A DNA stretch of 22,923 nucleotides from Rhodospira sp. (GTDB taxonomy: Bacteria; Pseudomonadota; Alphaproteobacteria; Rhodospirillales; Rhodospirillaceae): NCBI GenBank assembly GCA_028277295.1, contig JANQGN010000688.1, positions 1-22,923 of the forward strand, in the 5' to 3' direction. The notes below the pieces were generated by a model. The model ran no database searches and had not been told where the DNA came from. It saw only the letters and a program-made list of their open reading frames with translations. Numbering within the stretch: the stretch's first letter is position 1; the number at the start of each line of letters is the position of its first letter. Positions 7,385 to 14,234 of this stretch are shown one piece after another. The translations under genes were made by a program, and so were the position numbers.

Positions 7385-7485
7385 GTGCCTGTCCGGAAAG
7401 CCCCGAAGGACGCCACATACGGCATGGTGTTCGGGGATCAGCACGCAATGCCCTGCGGTACTCGAGACGTTTCCCACTGTCTCCG
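7385..7485 (+). repeat. Dispersed intergenic repeat, copy B
   Basis: This copy begins GTGCCTGTCCGGAAAGCC, then has CCACATACGGCATG, TCGGGGATC and TGCGGTACTCGAGAC, and ends near GTCTCCGAAAAG. It shares its first block and the CCACAT-CGG-ATG block with copy C (7603-7700), and the CACATACGGCATG block with inverted copy A (208-303). The three copies are diverged, so insertion is not recent. Confidence 0.75.
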
Positions 7486-7602
7486 AAAAGGACAGCAGTT
7501 TCAGGGTAATGTGCGCAACAATCACTGTATTCGGATGGACATGCGTCGCACCTTTCAAGTGCCCGGTATGAGGTTTTCCTGTTGAAGAGGCCCTCAACCT
7601 GA

Positions 7603-7700
7603 GTGTCTGTCCGGAAAGCCTTGCAAAGCACCACATTCGGAATGCGATCGGGGTACGGGCGCACAATATATTGCGGTTCCCGAGACTTTCCGGACGGGCT
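7603..7700 (+). repeat. Dispersed intergenic repeat, copy C, with terminal inverted repeats
   Basis: This copy begins GTGTCTGTCCGGAAAGCC, contains CCACATTCGGAATG, TCGGGG and TTGCGGTTCCCGAGAC, and ends CTTTCCGGACGGGCTC. GTCCGGAAAG (7609-7618) and CTTTCCGGAC (7686-7695) are perfect 10-bp inverted repeats bounding the element. The RNA or single strand could fold end to end. The structure is like a small non-autonomous mobile element or a structured intergenic repeat. Confidence 0.75.
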
Positions 7701-7904
7701 CTGAACATCCTCGGGACGCGACGGATCTCCTTCGCCGCGCACGGTCCTGGCCGTTACCCTGGGCCCGTTGTCCTGGCACCTGTGACGGAGCCGCTTTCCT
7801 GCCCTGGGGATCATTGCTAGTCTGGATAAGCGAGGATCAAAGGTCCTCCCGCCGCCGTGTCCTGCCAGAGGATTCCGGGGTGCGCCTCCACTGAGGAGAT
7901 CGCG

Positions 7905-9452
7905 ATGTTCGGACGCCGCTCGGACGCCAGCGGCAAGGGGGATCGGCCACCGTCGCCGCCACCACCGCGACCCAAGGCCGGTGGGCCGGCGCATACGGTC
8001 GCACCCGCGCGGAGCGGCTTGCACGTCGTCGAGGACAACGACCGGATCGAGGCACCCCAAACGGTGGCGGCCAAGAGCGAGCCGCCGCGCGACCCCAAAC
8101 CCAAGGCGCCGACCACATCGCCGCCCCCACCCGCGGCGGCCGTGGTCGATGAGGACAGTCTTGAGCGTGCCCAGGCGCGTGCCGTCCGCCTGGATGAAAT
8201 CAAGGTATCCGTCTTCAACAGCCTGATCGAGGCCATCGATCTGGGACAGTTGAGCAATCTGTCCCCGGCGGCGGTGCGCGAGGAGATCTCGGACGTCATC
8301 AACGAGATCATTTCCATGCGCGACTTCCTGGTCAACAACCAGGAGCAGAGACAAATCATTGATGACATCTGTAACGATATCCTGGGCCTCGGGCCCCTGG
8401 AACCACTTCTGGCGCGTGATGATATCGCCGACATCATGGTCAATGGTTACGAGAGAGTTTACATTGAAACAAATGGAAAGGTGCAGATAACCCCGATCAA
8501 ATTTCGTGATAATGCACAGTTGATGAATGTCTGCCAGCGCATCGTTTCCGCCGTCGGACGCCGCGTGGATGAAGCCAGCCCCATTTGCGACGCCCGTCTC
8601 GCCGACGGGTCGCGCGTCAATGTCATCGTTCCGCCCTTGGCCCTGGATGGCCCAACCCTGACCATCCGGAAGTTCAGAAAGGACAAGCTGACCTTTACGG
8701 AGTTGATTCAATTCGGGTCCATCAGCCCACCGGGCGCGGCGTTGCTGGAAGTGGCCTCGGCCTCGCGCTGCAACATCCTGATTTCCGGCGGCACCGGCTC
8801 GGGCAAGACAACGCTGCTCAACTGCCTGACCAATTACATCGACCCGGCGGAGCGCGTCATTACCTGCGAGGACGCCGCGGAGTTGCAGTTGAAGAACCCG
8901 CATGTGGTGCGCCTGGAAACCCGCCCACCCAACCTGGAGGGCATTGGCCAAGTCACCATGCGCGACCTGGTCCGCAACTGTCTGCGCATGCGCCCAGAGC
9001 GGATCATTGTCGGTGAGGTGCGAGGACCCGAAGCCTTCGACCTGCTTCAGGCCATGAACACCGGCCATGACGGCTCGATGGGCACGGTTCATGCTAACAG
9101 CCCGCGCGAGGCCATCTCGCGTATCGAGAACATGGTCGCCATGGGCGGCTTCAGCTTGCCCGCCAAGGCCACCCGCGAACAGATCGCCGCCGCCGTGACC
9201 CTGATCGTCCAGGCCGCGCGGTTGCGCGACGGGTCGCGCAAGATCACCCAGGTGTCCGAACTGGTTGGCATGGAGGGCGATGTTGTCACCTTGCAGGATC
9301 TGATGGTGTTTGAATACTTGGACGAGACATCCGACGGCCGCATCCTGGGTCGGCACAAGGCCACCGGCATTCGTCCAAAGTTCTGGGACCGGGCCCGGTA
9401 CTTCGGTCTGGACGACAAGCTTTCCCGGGCGTTGGAGCAAGCCAGTGACTAG
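7905..9452 (+). CDS. cpaF: Tad pilus secretion ATPase CpaF/TadA
   Basis: CpaF is the cytoplasmic hexameric ATPase that powers Flp pilus assembly. The 515-residue protein has a Pro-rich, probably disordered N-terminus (about 1-85). The N-terminal domain follows, including DILGLGPLEPLLARDDIADI. The RecA-like core has Walker A GGTGSGKTT (residues 295-303, Lys301), an RMRPERIIVGEVRGPEAFDL Walker B/Asp-box region, and NTGHDGSMGTVHANSPREA with the His-box. All key residues look intact. The start is ATG 7905, preceded by GAGGAG (7893-7898) at six bases; an upstream GTG at 7857 is open but has no comparable ribosome site. The region 8448-8530 is locally AT-rich. The stop overlaps the start of tadB. 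Confidence 0.97.
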   Translation: MFGRRSDASGKGDRPPSPPPPRPKAGGPAHTVAPARSGLHVVEDNDRIEAPQTVAAKSEPPRDPKPKAPTTSPPPPAAAVVDEDSLERAQARAVRLDEIKVSVFNSLIEAIDLGQLSNLSPAAVREEISDVINEIISMRDFLVNNQEQRQIIDDICNDILGLGPLEPLLARDDIADIMVNGYERVYIETNGKVQITPIKFRDNAQLMNVCQRIVSAVGRRVDEASPICDARLADGSRVNVIVPPLALDGPTLTIRKFRKDKLTFTELIQFGSISPPGAALLEVASASRCNILISGGTGSGKTTLLNCLTNYIDPAERVITCEDAAELQLKNPHVVRLETRPPNLEGIGQVTMRDLVRNCLRMRPERIIVGEVRGPEAFDLLQAMNTGHDGSMGTVHANSPREAISRIENMVAMGGFSLPAKATREQIAAAVTLIVQAARLRDGSRKITQVSELVGMEGDVVTLQDLMVFEYLDETSDGRILGRHKATGIRPKFWDRARYFGLDDKLSRALEQASD

Positions 9453-10461
9453 CGGTGCCGTCAGCTTGGAAACCCTGCTTCTGGGGATCATCGTCGCCGT
9501 CACGGTGATGGTGCTGGCTGTTGTGGGGGGTGTGATCTACGCCTGGGGTGAACCTCGCCGGCGCCTGAAACGGCGCATGGCCGATCTAGGCTTGGAGCCG
9601 GGCCTGGCCGGCCTGGGAGGCGGCGGCATCGATACGTTCGACCAGGTCGGCCGGCAACGCCGCATTCAGGAGAAGCTGCGTGAACTTGAAACCGCCACCC
9701 AGAGGCGGGCGCAACGTCGCAACCGCACCCGGGCCGCGTTGCGGCAGGCGGGCCTGAGAATCAATCATCGCACCTATATCGCCACCGTGATCGTCGGCGG
9801 CATCGTCGTGGCGATGATCACATATGTGTTCGGGTTTTCTCCCATCATATGCGGCCTGGCTGGTCTTGTGGCCTCGTTCGGCCTGCCCAGGCTGGTGCTG
9901 GGCTTGATGGCCCGGTCACGACGCAAGCGGTTCACCGCCGAGTTCCCGAACGCCATCGACGTGTTGGTCCGCGGTGTCCGGTCCGGCCTTCCCATCAGCG
10001 AGTGCATCAACATCGTGGGGCGCGAGATCCCCGATCCCGTGGGATCGGAGTTCCGCATGTTGATGGAGGGTCAGAAGCTGGGCATGACCCTCGAGGACAT
10101 CATGGACCGCGCCCTCGAACGCATGCCGACCGCGGAGTTCCGGTTCTTTTCGGTCGTATTGCAAATTCAGCAGCAGACGGGCGGCAACCTGGCGGAAACC
10201 CTGGCCAACCTGTCGAACGTCATTCGCGAACGCAAGAAAATGCGTGACAAGGCAAACGCACTATCTTCAGAGGCCAGGACATCTGCGACGATAATCGGGT
10301 CCATGCCCATCATATTCTTCGCAATTGTCTACCTCATTGCTCCAGACTACATGGAGCTGATGATCAGCGACGAAATCGGTCACTACATGATCGCGGGGGG
10401 CTTGTCCTGGATGGCGATCGGCGCCTCGGTCATGAAGGTCATGATCGAGTTCAAGGTCTAG
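9445..10461 (+). CDS. tadB: Tad pilus inner-membrane platform protein TadB
   Basis: TadB is one of two polytopic inner-membrane platform proteins that work with CpaF. I place the start at GTG 9445, which overlaps the cpaF stop by eight bases and has GGAG (9433-9436) at a good distance. This gives 338 residues. A longer open frame extends left inside cpaF but its extra residues look like cpaF in another frame. Features: an N-terminal membrane segment (about 10-33); a basic cytoplasmic stretch; two membrane segments near 112-155; the T2SSF domain (about 166-295, FPNAIDVLVRGVRSGLPISE, MEGQKLGMTLEDIMDRALER, QQQTGGNLAETLANLSNVIR); and further C-terminal membrane segments. Length and order are normal for TadB. 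Confidence 0.95.
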   Translation: MTSGAVSLETLLLGIIVAVTVMVLAVVGGVIYAWGEPRRRLKRRMADLGLEPGLAGLGGGGIDTFDQVGRQRRIQEKLRELETATQRRAQRRNRTRAALRQAGLRINHRTYIATVIVGGIVVAMITYVFGFSPIICGLAGLVASFGLPRLVLGLMARSRRKRFTAEFPNAIDVLVRGVRSGLPISECINIVGREIPDPVGSEFRMLMEGQKLGMTLEDIMDRALERMPTAEFRFFSVVLQIQQQTGGNLAETLANLSNVIRERKKMRDKANALSSEARTSATIIGSMPIIFFAIVYLIAPDYMELMISDEIGHYMIAGGLSWMAIGASVMKVMIEFKV

Positions 10462-10697
10462 AGCTAATCCCGAGCGATCTGGCAAAGATCGCGACGACGA
10501 TTTGCTTGAAAAACAGCTTGTTAGAGCATGTTGGGCGATTCAGAAATCGCGCAACATGATCTAATCGCGGCTTGATGATCTCGCCACACGTCTCGTCAGC
10601 CGATCGGCCTTGCCATCCTTCAATCAGTATTACTCGTTGCGGGGTGGCATAAGGAGCCATCGCATTTTTCCAGGGCAGAACCACAAGGGCCCATGTC
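10462..10697. other. Intergenic gap between tadB and tadC with two hairpins
   Basis: The 236-bp gap is unusual, since tadB and tadC are normally adjacent or overlapping. A 7-bp perfect hairpin (GCGATCT 10474-10480 with AGATCGC 10486-10492) follows the tadB stop. A much longer palindrome follows at 10521-10564. No gene is seen. Confidence 0.6.
10521..10564. repeat. Long palindromic intergenic repeat (hairpin)
   Basis: Arms of 20 bases (10521-10540 and 10545-10564) pair at 18 of 20 positions around a CAGA loop. The left arm begins TTAGAGCATGTTG and the right arm ends CAACATGATCTAA. There is no T-tract, so it is not a standard terminator. The TTAGAGCATG...CATG-TCTAA form resembles palindromic intergenic repeats recurring in alphaproteobacterial genomes. 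It probably folds in the tadB-tadC transcript. Confidence 0.75.
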
Positions 10698-11666
10698 ATG
10701 GAACTGACGTTTCTCGGAGTCAGCCTCGAGACCATTATCTCCGCCCTGGTGTTCATTGGCGCCTTTGCGACGGTGGTGGTCATCGTGCTGCCATTCCTCA
10801 ACCGCGATTCCCGCGCCGCGCGGTTACGCACCATCTCCAAGGCCCGCGAGGAGATGAGCCGCCAGCAGCGCGAGATTGCCTCTGTCAACCGAGGGGCGCG
10901 GTGGCGACCGCAAAAGAGCGTGGCCACGGTCAATCGCCTGGTGGACACCCTCAAACTGGACCGCCTCATCACGATGCCAGGGTTGAAGACGCAATTGGTC
11001 CAGGCCGGCTACCGTCAACCCTACGCGGCACAGGTTTTCGTCGGCATCCGCTTTGGGCTGGCCATCGGTCTTTTCCTGATCGTTGGCTTTTTTGTCATCT
11101 TCCTCATGGAATATGACCTGACCCTGTTTTACCAGATCGTCGTGATCGGTGCGTCACCCGTCGTCGGCCTGTACATCCCTCCCTTGCTGCTCAAGAACGC
11201 GGTCGACAAGCGCCAGATGGACATGACGCTTGCCTTTCCGGATGCGCTCGACCTGTTGGTGATTTGCGCCGAGGCTGGCCTGTCCATTGAAGCGGCCTTC
11301 AACCGTGTCACCGATGAGATCGGGGAGGCGTCACCCGCCCTGGCAGAGGAACTGGGGTTAACCGCGGCCGAGATGGCCTTCCTCAATGATCGCCGCCGCG
11401 CCTACAACAACTTCGCCGACCGTACCGGCCTGAAGACCGTGAAGGCCCTGACGGTAACCCTCATACAGGCAGAAAAGTATGGAACGTCACTCACGAGCAC
11501 ACTTAAGGTTCTTTCGCAGGAAAACCGCGACGAAAGGCTGTCGCGAGCCGAGGCCAAGGCCGCGGCCTTGCCGGCCAAGTTGACGGTTCCAATGATTCTA
11601 TTCTTTCTGCCAGTGCTGTTAATGGTGATTATTGGACCGGCGGTCATCCAGATCATTCGCCTTTGA
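10698..11666 (+). CDS. tadC: Tad pilus inner-membrane platform protein TadC
   Basis: TadC is the partner platform protein of TadB. The 322-residue protein has an N-terminal membrane helix (about 10-32), a basic cytoplasmic region, and a pair of membrane segments (about 112-165). The T2SSF domain runs from about 178 to 295, with AFPDALDLLVICAEAGLSIE, RTGLKTVKALTVTLIQAEKY and SLTSTLKVLSQENRDERLSR. A final membrane helix contains LPVLLMVIIGPAVIQII. AAGGG (10685-10689) lies eight bases before ATG 10698; an out-of-frame ATG lies at 10693. It is the last pilus gene in the window: the usual tadD and minor pilin genes do not follow. Short stretches around 11460-11520 and 11585-11670 are AT-richer than average. 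Confidence 0.95.
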   Translation: MELTFLGVSLETIISALVFIGAFATVVVIVLPFLNRDSRAARLRTISKAREEMSRQQREIASVNRGARWRPQKSVATVNRLVDTLKLDRLITMPGLKTQLVQAGYRQPYAAQVFVGIRFGLAIGLFLIVGFFVIFLMEYDLTLFYQIVVIGASPVVGLYIPPLLLKNAVDKRQMDMTLAFPDALDLLVICAEAGLSIEAAFNRVTDEIGEASPALAEELGLTAAEMAFLNDRRRAYNNFADRTGLKTVKALTVTLIQAEKYGTSLTSTLKVLSQENRDERLSRAEAKAAALPAKLTVPMILFFLPVLLMVIIGPAVIQIIRL

Positions 11667-11837
11667 TAGGAAGCGTATAAGAAAGTTAGATGACCTCGAG
11701 GCTGGCCGTTTCGCTGTGCGCGGCTTTGTTCTATTCTGCGTGACCTGAGCCGGCCCGGAGGGATCTTTCCCCGGATCGGATGGAGGCGTCCGTGCCCTCG
11801 CGCCGGCGTCGGCGGGAAACCAAGGCAGACAGCGGCG

Positions 11838-14234
11838 ATGAGATCAGCGTCATCAGAGACAAGCACGGCCCCAGCGGCCGGGGCGCCAGGGGTCGCGTCG
11901 AGGCGCGGCGACGCCGGTCCCCTTGTCACGCCGCGGCGCGAAACGCCGGCCAAGTATTCGACACTCGGCCAGGTGATGCCCGAACTGGTCGTCATCAGCC
12001 TGTTCATGAATGTGCTGTCTCTGGCGTTGCCGCTTGTCCTGCTGCAGGTTTATGACCGCATCCTGCCCAACGCCGCCCTCAGCACCTTGTCGCTGCTGGT
12101 GCTGGGGATCGGCATCGCCCTGGTGTTGGAGAGCCTGCTCAAACTGGGCCGGTCCTATGTGACGGGTTGGGTGAGCGCCCGGTTTGAGTACCTGACCGGC
12201 GTCGCCGCGCTCCGGCGCCTGCTGGACGCGAGCCTGAAGGACTATGAACGAACCGGCAGCGGCGTGCACCTGGAACGCCTCGGCGCCCTGAACACCGTCA
12301 AGGACTTCTACGCCGGCCAGGCCCTGCTGTCCTTGCTCGACCTTCCATTCGTGGTCGTCTACCTCGGCATCATCTGGCTGTTGGGCGGCTGGCTGGTGCT
12401 GGTGCCCCTGGGCCTACTGGTGGCCTTCGCGATAAGCGCGATGATCCAGGGGCGTCGCCTGCGGCACGCCGTTCGCCAACGCATGGACTACGACGACCGG
12501 CGCGTCAACTTCATCATCGAGATCCTGAAGGGCACCCATACCCTCAAATCGATGGCCATGGAGGCACAGATGATGCGCCGCTATGAACGTCTTCAGGAAA
12601 CCTGCGGGCGCGGCAACCAGGCGGTTACCCTGGCCAGTTCCATGGCCCTGGGGCTTGGGACGTTCTTCAACCAGGTCACGATGATCGCCACCGTTGGCGC
12701 CGGCAGTGCCATCGTCGTCGCGCAAGACATGACGGTCGGTGGTCTGGCCGCCTGCACGCTGCTGTCTGGCCGTTCGTTGCAACCCATCCAGCGAGCCCTG
12801 GGGGTATGGACTCGCTTCCAGACGATCCAGTTGGCCCGCCAGCGACTGCACCAGGTGTTTCAACTCCCCCCCGAGTGCGCGCCCGGCCTCCCGGAGCCGA
12901 CCCACGTAGGCGGCGAACTCGCTCTTGAGGGCGCGGCCTTTGCTTTCACCGAGGACGGCCCCGAGGTCCTGCGCGACCTGACGCTCCGGGTCGCGCCGGG
13001 GGAATGCGTGGGTATCTCCGGCGGCAACGGGTCCGGCAAGACAACCCTTCTGGCGATCATGAGCGGCGCTCTCAAGCCCACGCGTGGCACCGTGACGCTC
13101 GACGGCGTCTCCCTGCAAGCCTATGACCAGCGCAAGCTGAAACGCCATATCGCCTATCTGCCCCAGCAGGGCGAACTGTTCCGGGGCACGATCCTCGAGA
13201 ACATCACCATGTTCGACCCTGTCCTGGCCGAGGACGCGATCACCCAGGCCGAGGCCCTCGGCCTGGGACCGGTGATCGCGGCCATGCCCCTGGGTTACGA
13301 CACCACCGTTGGCGATGGCGCCGGCGAAACCCTGCCGCGCGGCATCCGCCAACGCATCGCCGTGGCGCGCGCGTTGTTATCGCGCCCGCAGGTGGTGCTG
13401 TTCGACGAAGCCAATACGGCGGTGGATGGACGCGGCGACGCCGCCCTGCGCGCCGGCCTGGAGGCACTCAAGGGCGAGCGCACCTTGATCCTTGTCAGCC
13501 ACCGGCCGTCCCTGCTCAAACTGGCCGACCGGGTCTATGACCTGGAGGATGGGACCTTACATCCAAGGGGGGCGCTGGACGCCGCGCCGGCACCCGCTTT
13601 GGCCGCCGTGGTGTCCAAGAGCGAGACCCCGGTCCCGCCGGTCCCGCCGGTCCCGCCGGCCCCGCCGCCGACAGGTGACGACGTCCAGCCCACCACCGAC
13701 GCCGACCTCCGCGCCGACCATGCTCCCCCCGCCGCCGATCCACCGTCATCCCTCGTCGCGAGGGCGACGAACACGCCCGAGCCGAGCCCCGCCACGGCGC
13801 CCCGCGATGCATCGCGCGGCGGGGCAACGGAGCCCGTGACGCTCGACAAGGGCGCCACCCGACGGCCTAACCAACCGGACCAGGAGGACACGCGCGAGAC
13901 GACGCCGACGCCGGCGGTGGCCGCCACGCCAGACGTTGAGCCGCCGGGCGCCCCGTCTCACGAGCCCACGCCCGAGGAGGCGGAGCCGCCGCGTGGCCCG
14001 TCACCCATCGACACCGCCATCTCCACGTCAGCGGCCTTGCGGGTCACGACCACCCCGACCTCAGGGCCACGGCACGACGGGACCAGCGACGCGGCGTCAC
14101 CTCGATCGCGCCCAAGCCGTCCGCCCTCGTTCCAGACCGACGGCCCCGCGCGGCCAGCCGCCAACACCGGACGGACTGACCCCATACCCGACCGCTCCCG
14201 CGGCGTGTTCGGACGACGGGGGACGCCACGATGA
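11838..14234 (+). CDS. T1SS ABC exporter subunit 1 (no C39-like domain, Pro-rich tail)
   Basis: This is a membrane-spanning ABC half-transporter of the type I secretion class. The 798-residue protein starts with a disordered leader of about 45 residues. The exporter membrane domain follows (about 50-340; LFMNVLSLALPLVLLQVYDR is typical of T1SS permeases). The nucleotide-binding domain has Walker A GGNGSGKTT (395-403), a Q-loop in IAYLPQQGELFRGTILENI, Walker B with Asp523-Glu524, and His555. The ABC signature is LPRGI (499-503) where LSGGQ is usual. It has no N-terminal C39-like domain. From about residue 585 to the end lies a 210-residue Pro/Thr/Ala-rich tail that includes four VPP/APP units. 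The ribosome site is weak. The stop overlaps the next gene's start as ATGA, which suggests a heterodimer. Confidence 0.88.
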   Translation: MRSASSETSTAPAAGAPGVASRRGDAGPLVTPRRETPAKYSTLGQVMPELVVISLFMNVLSLALPLVLLQVYDRILPNAALSTLSLLVLGIGIALVLESLLKLGRSYVTGWVSARFEYLTGVAALRRLLDASLKDYERTGSGVHLERLGALNTVKDFYAGQALLSLLDLPFVVVYLGIIWLLGGWLVLVPLGLLVAFAISAMIQGRRLRHAVRQRMDYDDRRVNFIIEILKGTHTLKSMAMEAQMMRRYERLQETCGRGNQAVTLASSMALGLGTFFNQVTMIATVGAGSAIVVAQDMTVGGLAACTLLSGRSLQPIQRALGVWTRFQTIQLARQRLHQVFQLPPECAPGLPEPTHVGGELALEGAAFAFTEDGPEVLRDLTLRVAPGECVGISGGNGSGKTTLLAIMSGALKPTRGTVTLDGVSLQAYDQRKLKRHIAYLPQQGELFRGTILENITMFDPVLAEDAITQAEALGLGPVIAAMPLGYDTTVGDGAGETLPRGIRQRIAVARALLSRPQVVLFDEANTAVDGRGDAALRAGLEALKGERTLILVSHRPSLLKLADRVYDLEDGTLHPRGALDAAPAPALAAVVSKSETPVPPVPPVPPAPPPTGDDVQPTTDADLRADHAPPAADPPSSLVARATNTPEPSPATAPRDASRGGATEPVTLDKGATRRPNQPDQEDTRETTPTPAVAATPDVEPPGAPSHEPTPEEAEPPRGPSPIDTAISTSAALRVTTTPTSGPRHDGTSDAASPRSRPSRPPSFQTDGPARPAANTGRTDPIPDRSRGVFGRRGTPR
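13632..13667 (+). repeat. 9-bp tandem repeat coding VPP units
   Basis: GTCCCGCCG occurs three times in tandem followed by GCCCCGCCG, encoding VPP-VPP-VPP-APP in the proline-rich tail of the first ABC subunit. Unit length is a multiple of three, so slippage would keep the frame. Confidence 0.8.

Larger units (their letters stand above)
7342..7904. other. Long intergenic gap splitting cpaE and cpaF
   Basis: This 563-bp stretch interrupts the Tad gene string. I see no credible gene in it; the forward frames are short and the reverse frame is an extension of open sequence antisense to cpaE/cpaF. It contains two same-direction copies of the dispersed repeat (7385-7485 and 7603-7700) and is less GC-rich than its flanks. 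It could hold a promoter for cpaF-tadB-tadC, but no convincing -35/-10 pair stands out. Confidence 0.6.

Noticed and set aside
6963..9503. 846-codon minus-strand open frame
   Set aside because: It lies antisense to cpaE, the repeat-bearing gap and the well-supported cpaF, and its product has no family character. Long antisense frames are common at this GC content.
11700..11740. Terminator after tadC (GCCG...CGGC then TTTGTTCT)
   Set aside because: The stem is only about four base pairs with a long loop; too weak to call.
11780..12055. Small open frame MEASVPSRRRRRETK... ahead of the first ABC gene
   Set aside because: It overlaps the N-terminus of the ABC gene in another frame and has arginine-rich shadow composition. 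Not supported as a gene.
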